From CAZIPZ01 sp964541075 (GTDB lineage Bacteria; Acidobacteriota; Terriglobia; 20CM-2-55-15): DNA of 25,435 nucleotides. The notes beneath the pieces were generated by a model, which saw only the letters and a list, made by a program, of their open reading frames with translations, searched no databases and had not been told where the DNA came from. The stretch is taken from assembly GCA_964541075.1 (NCBI GenBank), contig CAZIPZ010000030.1:1-25435 (forward strand), written 5' to 3'. Every line of letters begins with the position of its first letter. Positions within the stretch are counted from its first letter, which is position 1. Shown here in pieces: positions 21,430-25,435 of the stretch. A program made the translations under genes and the position numbers.

Positions 21430-24189
21430 CTATTGATTTGGAGCTTCGAACCGGTTCATTTGTTCGAGGATGATCTTGAGGTCTTCCAGCCTTCGGCCGG
21501 CTTCGGCCAACTTACCTTCCGCCGTCAGCCTCCTATAGTCTGCAAGCGCCTGGTTGGCGCGATCTACGAGTGGACGCATCGTGAGTGAAACTTCCTTGGT
21601 TGGGAGTTCACCGCCGCTGAGCGGTGCAAGCGCAGCGGGTGTGAGCTGACCCGCAACCAACGCATTGAGTGCCTCCGGAAAACGAGGAGCGTATGTGAGG
21701 CGGTCCTGTGTGACCAGAACGACCATCCTCAACTCCGGCATTGGACTTCGCTCAGCCTGCAAATAAACGGGTTCAGCGTAAAGAAGCGTATCTTCGAATG
21801 GCATTACAAGGAGATTTCCGCGTATGACGGTTGATCCTTGCTGGTTCCAAAGCGTGAACTGCGATGACAGCTGGGGATCCTGATCGATTCTTGCCTGAAC
21901 CTGCAGAGGACCGTCGACAAAGCGAGTTTTAGGAAACTGGTATGCGCGAAGCTTCCCGTAGGCGTCGCCATCGCTGCGAGCCGCCATCCATCCAATCAGA
22001 TTGTTTCTGTTTGCGGGTGTAAATGGAAGAATGGAAGCAAACTCCAATTCCTTTTCGCCCGGAAACTGCATGAGGATGAAGAATGGCTCGATTGTGTCAG
22101 AAGCTTGTTGCCCTGTCTGAGATCTTCCCTGTTGAGCGATGGTCCAAACGTCCTCTCGGTTGTAGAAGACCTGCTCGTTTTGGACGTGATATGTCGCGTA
22201 GATTAGGGCTTGGATTTGATAGAGCAGTTCGGGGTAGCGGACATGTAGACGGAGAAAGCTCGGCATATCGGCCGCGTTCTTGAAAAGACTTGAATACATT
22301 CGCCGGTAAGCATTGATCAAAGGATCTTCGGAATCGAAGACATAGAAATCAGTTGTTCCGTTATAGGCGTCTATGACTACCTTCACGCTATTTCGAATAT
22401 AGTTAAGGGACTGCCGAGCGACCGACAGATGCCGTGAGGTGGGATAACGATCGGACGTAGTGAATGCATCCATGATCCAGTGGAGTCGCCCATCGTCGCT
22501 GACTACGATGTATGGGTCATCATCGTATAGAAGAAACGGTGCTATTGCTGTCACACGCTCCTTTATGTTGCGCCGCATCAGCAGCATGCTGTCCGCATTC
22601 ACATCATCTGAAAAGGGAGTCTTGGTGATGTCCCCAACGTTCCATGCCAGCAGCAGTCTGCGGAAAAATCCTCCCATCTGGATTCCCCCGGAACCCTCGT
22701 AGACGGAATAGTTGTTGGCCTCACCTTCTGGAAAATTGAATTCCTTCTGCCGGGTCTTCACGTAGACAGGCCAGTCAGTCAGTTCTCCGAAGTAGATTTC
22801 GGGACGCGTCACTTTCACGTCAGGATTCGTGCTTGAGACGGGCATATTTGAGAGAATCAGTTCCGGAAGGCCTTCCCGGCTGAATTTACTCACCGGATTC
22901 ATGGTGACACCATATCCGTGAGTGTAGATAAGCCTCTCATTCACCCAATTCCTGGATCCAGCCGGTAGCTTATTCAAGCTGAGCTCGCGGGCAGCCAACA
23001 TCATGGCCTGCGGTTTACCATTGATGACGTATCGATCGACGTCGATATCAACAAAATCGTAGTAGGTGCGAATCTCCTGAATTTGACGCAACGTGGATTG
23101 CAGCGCCCGCCAATCCCACAAGCGAATATTATCGAGCGTCTCATTGTGGAGGCCTGGGTCGAAAACCGCATTGCTCAAGCGGGGCTCAAACGGGATTTCT
23201 TCGACGCGATCGAGCCCATACGCACGTCGAGTGAATTCGATGTTGTTTCGGATATAGGGCGTCTCCCTAACGAGCTCGTTGGGACGCACCACAAACGTCG
23301 TCACATAAGCTGGGGCCAGCACCCCGGCTGCGGCGAAAGTAAGAACCGGAACAGTTATGGCTACTGCAAGATAGTGCACTTTCCCTGCCTGGATATTCAC
23401 TGCGGCGATCATCGAGCCAATGACAAGGGCTGCAATCACGAACCACACGCCGGGAAGGACAATGTTGTGGTCGACGTAGCGAGCCCCAGTAAACAAAGCA
23501 TGATCTTTGAGCACCACCGCATACCTGCTGGTGTAGGCTTGCGCGGCGACCGCCAAAAGGAAAAAGGCGAGCGCAAAAGACACGCCTTTGAAGCGTGCAG
23601 CCATATCGGTGGCGGCCAATAAGATCGCCGCAATCAGCACGACCACACTGATCCCCAGAATCCATCCTGTTATGGATTCCATCACGGGCAGCGTAAACAA
23701 GTAGAAGGACAGCGGCCGATTGAAGATCGGATCGACTACGCCCGATGTCGTCTGCGAATTGAAGAACAGGGTAAATCGATTCCACTCGGTGCTGAACAGG
23801 AGGCCAAATAGAATGCCTAACACTGCGGCGACTGGAAGAGTCAGCGCCCTGATTCTGTCGGTTGAAGGAATGATGATTGTCTCGCCGGCGATCTCCACAA
23901 AGGGCCGACGGGAAAAACCTGAAGCGGGTATGACGGCTCTGAAAAGCACATAGAGTAGAAGGAAAGAAGCCGCGCCGAAGACCGCAAAAGCGAGCAATTC
24001 AGCCCGCAATCGATACCAGTAGACGGGCTCGTAGCCCAGGCTTTCGAACCAGAGTGTTTCTACATACAGGGAAACCGATTGTACTGCGGCAATGGCAAAG
24101 AAAATGACCAGGCCGATCCTTACCAGAAGACGGCCGGTGGCTTTAGGGTCGTGACGAGGATGGTACTCGGGGGGACGCATCCCCCTCAT
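21430..24189 (-). CDS. UPF0182-family large membrane protein
   Basis: A 919-residue protein of the UPF0182 (COG1615) family. The N-terminal third has about seven hydrophobic spans, beginning with LLVRIGLVIFFAIAAVQSV and LLAFAVFGAASFLLLYVLF. After these come the recognisable family stretches VRPNELVRETPYIRNNIEFT, NIRLWDWRALQSTLRQIQ, RNWVNERLIYTHGYG and LRRNIKERV-type segments (here LMRRNIKERVTAIAPFL), then YHVQNEQVFYNREDVW. The large C-terminal two thirds probably lie outside the membrane. The chain closes with a helical tail (ANQALADYRRLTAEGKLAEA). The family is common in actinobacteria, cyanobacteria and acidobacteria, and its role is unknown. It lies 9 bases after the protease gene on the same strand, so co-transcription is likely. 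Another ATG lies 3 codons inside. Confidence 0.93.
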   Translation of the reverse strand: MRGMRPPEYHPRHDPKATGRLLVRIGLVIFFAIAAVQSVSLYVETLWFESLGYEPVYWYRLRAELLAFAVFGAASFLLLYVLFRAVIPASGFSRRPFVEIAGETIIIPSTDRIRALTLPVAAVLGILFGLLFSTEWNRFTLFFNSQTTSGVVDPIFNRPLSFYLFTLPVMESITGWILGISVVVLIAAILLAATDMAARFKGVSFALAFFLLAVAAQAYTSRYAVVLKDHALFTGARYVDHNIVLPGVWFVIAALVIGSMIAAVNIQAGKVHYLAVAITVPVLTFAAAGVLAPAYVTTFVVRPNELVRETPYIRNNIEFTRRAYGLDRVEEIPFEPRLSNAVFDPGLHNETLDNIRLWDWRALQSTLRQIQEIRTYYDFVDIDVDRYVINGKPQAMMLAARELSLNKLPAGSRNWVNERLIYTHGYGVTMNPVSKFSREGLPELILSNMPVSSTNPDVKVTRPEIYFGELTDWPVYVKTRQKEFNFPEGEANNYSVYEGSGGIQMGGFFRRLLLAWNVGDITKTPFSDDVNADSMLLMRRNIKERVTAIAPFLLYDDDPYIVVSDDGRLHWIMDAFTTSDRYPTSRHLSVARQSLNYIRNSVKVVIDAYNGTTDFYVFDSEDPLINAYRRMYSSLFKNAADMPSFLRLHVRYPELLYQIQALIYATYHVQNEQVFYNREDVWTIAQQGRSQTGQQASDTIEPFFILMQFPGEKELEFASILPFTPANRNNLIGWMAARSDGDAYGKLRAYQFPKTRFVDGPLQVQARIDQDPQLSSQFTLWNQQGSTVIRGNLLVMPFEDTLLYAEPVYLQAERSPMPELRMVVLVTQDRLTYAPRFPEALNALVAGQLTPAALAPLSGGELPTKEVSLTMRPLVDRANQALADYRRLTAEGKLAEAGRRLEDLKIILEQMNRFEAPNQ

Positions 24190-24198
24190 GGTATCTCT

Positions 24199-25435
24199 TT
24201 AACGTGCTTGTCTTACAACGTTTCCGTCGACAAGAACGCGAAGCCGGAAATTATCCTTCGCTGATGGGATGGCAAAACCTTGAACGACCACATACCAGAT
24301 ACCCGCCAGGGGATTGTCAACCGTCACCTTCTCGGGGTTGCTGAGGGTTGCACCCAGCCGTGAACCCGTAACCGGGTCCGGGTTGTCGATCAAGACCAGA
24401 TTGGGATCGTAGACATTCATATCCACGTCGTTCGTTGGATAGTAGCCCCAGTTCTTGTCCCATTCCAATCGGAAGTCAGCAACGCCTGCACCTGAAGGTA
24501 TGGGGACTTGAAATACCTGAACATCGCCGCCACGGATCCTCCCTGTCGCGGTTGGCGGTGGATCGCCCTGGTGGTAGGAAGTGATCATGACGTCTGCTGA
24601 AATCCTTCCAGCATTGCTCGAATCGCCGAGAAGTGTAATACGCATGATTCCCGGTTCCGGGTCATCTACAACAAACGTTCCGTCGAGGGTGAAACCAAAT
24701 GCAGGGTAATCACCAAAAAATCCAATCGACGACGTCTTGGCGCTATGGACATTAAGAAAAATGTCATCACCGAAAAGAACGTTCTGCTGATCTAAAGGCA
24801 ACTCCGGCATGACGTTCGTCAAATCGATCACCACTTGCGATGTCCTCTCAGGGATCTGGTAGAGAATTTCTCCGCGTTCGCCGGGCTTCAGATTACTGAA
24901 GGTCTCCCTTACTGTTCCGTGCTGGATTTGAAGATCACTGTTCTGTCGAATGTTGACTGAAACCAGTTCGGACACTGACGGCGGGCGCGGCAATTCATCA
25001 GAAAGACGTCCAAGCTGAAGCAACTCGGCCGCAGCTGAGACGTCTGGGATTCCCTGCCCTCGATCGAAAATCTTCGAATCATCGCCAAAAATACGCCCGC
25101 CCGCATTGGTAAGGATTGCAGTTCGGATAATCGCCGCGCGAACCTGCGCAGCGCTTGCCTTTGGAAATGCCTGTCTCAACACCGCTGCAGCCCCGGATAC
25201 GATCGGAGCACTGAAACTGGTCCCGCTCGACACGTCTAGTGCGGTTGGACTTGTTCCCTGGCTGAGCACACCAAAACCAGCGGCTACAACATCGGGTTCC
25301 GCACGACCGTCAGCCGTCATTCCTCGCGAACTGAACCAGGCTGTCTGCGTATGTGACGAAGGACGCCAGTCCATGCCGGCCCCGATGCCCTGGTCGATAT
25401 CGTGAAAGATTCGTTCGTTCGCAGCGGGACTGCTT
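24199..25435 (-). CDS. Subtilisin-like (S8) serine protease, C-terminal part
   Basis: The gene runs in from the right edge; 411 residues are visible. The catalytic serine is in GTSFSAP (Ser codon at 25216-25218), followed by the helix IVSGAAAVLRQAFP and a strand ending RGQGIPDVSAAAELLQLG that closes the S8 domain. FSSRG and AEPDVVAAG, just before it, are also typical of S8 enzymes. The catalytic Asp and His lie outside the window. After the protease domain come about 270 residues of beta-rich extension, including one stretch with PPC-like character (VADFRLEWDKNWGYYPTNDV) and a final strand FRLRVLVDGNVV. Such enzymes are usually secreted. The frame is open from 25434 to the stop at 24199. Confidence 0.9.
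   Translation of the reverse strand, partial: SSPAANERIFHDIDQGIGAGMDWRPSSHTQTAWFSSRGMTADGRAEPDVVAAGFGVLSQGTSPTALDVSSGTSFSAPIVSGAAAVLRQAFPKASAAQVRAAIIRTAILTNAGGRIFGDDSKIFDRGQGIPDVSAAAELLQLGRLSDELPRPPSVSELVSVNIRQNSDLQIQHGTVRETFSNLKPGERGEILYQIPERTSQVVIDLTNVMPELPLDQQNVLFGDDIFLNVHSAKTSSIGFFGDYPAFGFTLDGTFVVDDPEPGIMRITLLGDSSNAGRISADVMITSYHQGDPPPTATGRIRGGDVQVFQVPIPSGAGVADFRLEWDKNWGYYPTNDVDMNVYDPNLVLIDNPDPVTGSRLGATLSNPEKVTVDNPLAGIWYVVVQGFAIPSAKDNFRLRVLVDGNVVRQAR

Noticed and set aside
1..25435. CRISPR arrays, insertion sequences, prophage or integrase genes
   Set aside because: I saw no regularly spaced repeats, no terminal inverted repeats flanking a transposase and no transposase, integrase or phage structural proteins.

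Overview
The window looks like a chromosomal stretch from a free-living, metabolically versatile bacterium, most plausibly an acidobacterium or close relative. The basis is mixed. The gene mix (a UPF0182 giant membrane protein, DUF2461, DUF72, EcsC, a LIC_10091-like secreted protein, a PPC/BNR-type secreted protein and a GAF sigma54-type activator with an altered GAFTGA loop) and the moderately GC-rich, compact layout are typical of soil Acidobacteriota. No rRNA or other phylogenetic marker is present to prove it. There are no insertion sequences, phage genes, CRISPR arrays or integrases.

Layout. 1-200 is the 3' end of a dapD-like gene (lysine/peptidoglycan precursor synthesis). A small VOC protein follows (391-801), then a gene-free stretch holding a broken tRNA-Leu(CAA)-like sequence (about 936-1015), then a large secreted BNR/Asp-box protein (1142-2983). 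A minus-strand pair encodes a CNNM/CBS/CorC membrane protein and an OPT-family transporter (6354 to 3072). It is divergent from an M48 metalloprotease (6382-7833), which converges on an EcsC-family gene (8813-7830). Next comes the most unusual gene, a 759-residue fusion of metallo-beta-lactamase, receiver-like, cyclic-nucleotide-binding and GGDEF domains (11219-8940). It is divergent, through apparently back-to-back promoters, from a mannose-6-phosphate-isomerase-type cupin (11377-11781). A small acidic CxCxxC protein, a divergent peptide deformylase and a translationally coupled secreted protein follow (11873-13787).

The second half holds a DUF2461 gene with a possible 30-residue membrane peptide downstream, a GAF-AAA+-Fis activator whose sigma54 loop is degenerate, a small lipoprotein-like protein, a VOC domain with a histone-H1-like basic tail, RecQ helicase and MoaA. 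After a 407-base intergenic stretch with DnaA-box-like repeats come a DUF72 protein, a UPF0182 protein and the C-terminal part of a secreted subtilisin-like protease that runs off the right edge.

Most of the window is housekeeping or envelope-related. Genes are packed tightly: stop codons overlap at 7830-7833, 16164-16167 and 19274-19290, and a 4-base start/stop overlap lies at 12657-12660. Several genes lack a Shine-Dalgarno sequence and carry a -10-like box 5-7 bases before the start codon, suggesting leaderless transcripts. The best candidate for undescribed biology is the MBL/receiver/cNMP/GGDEF fusion, which looks like a one-protein nucleotide-signalling integrator: a probable phosphodiesterase-type hydrolase, a phosphorylation-blind receiver, a cyclic-nucleotide sensor and a c-di-GMP-type cyclase in one chain.
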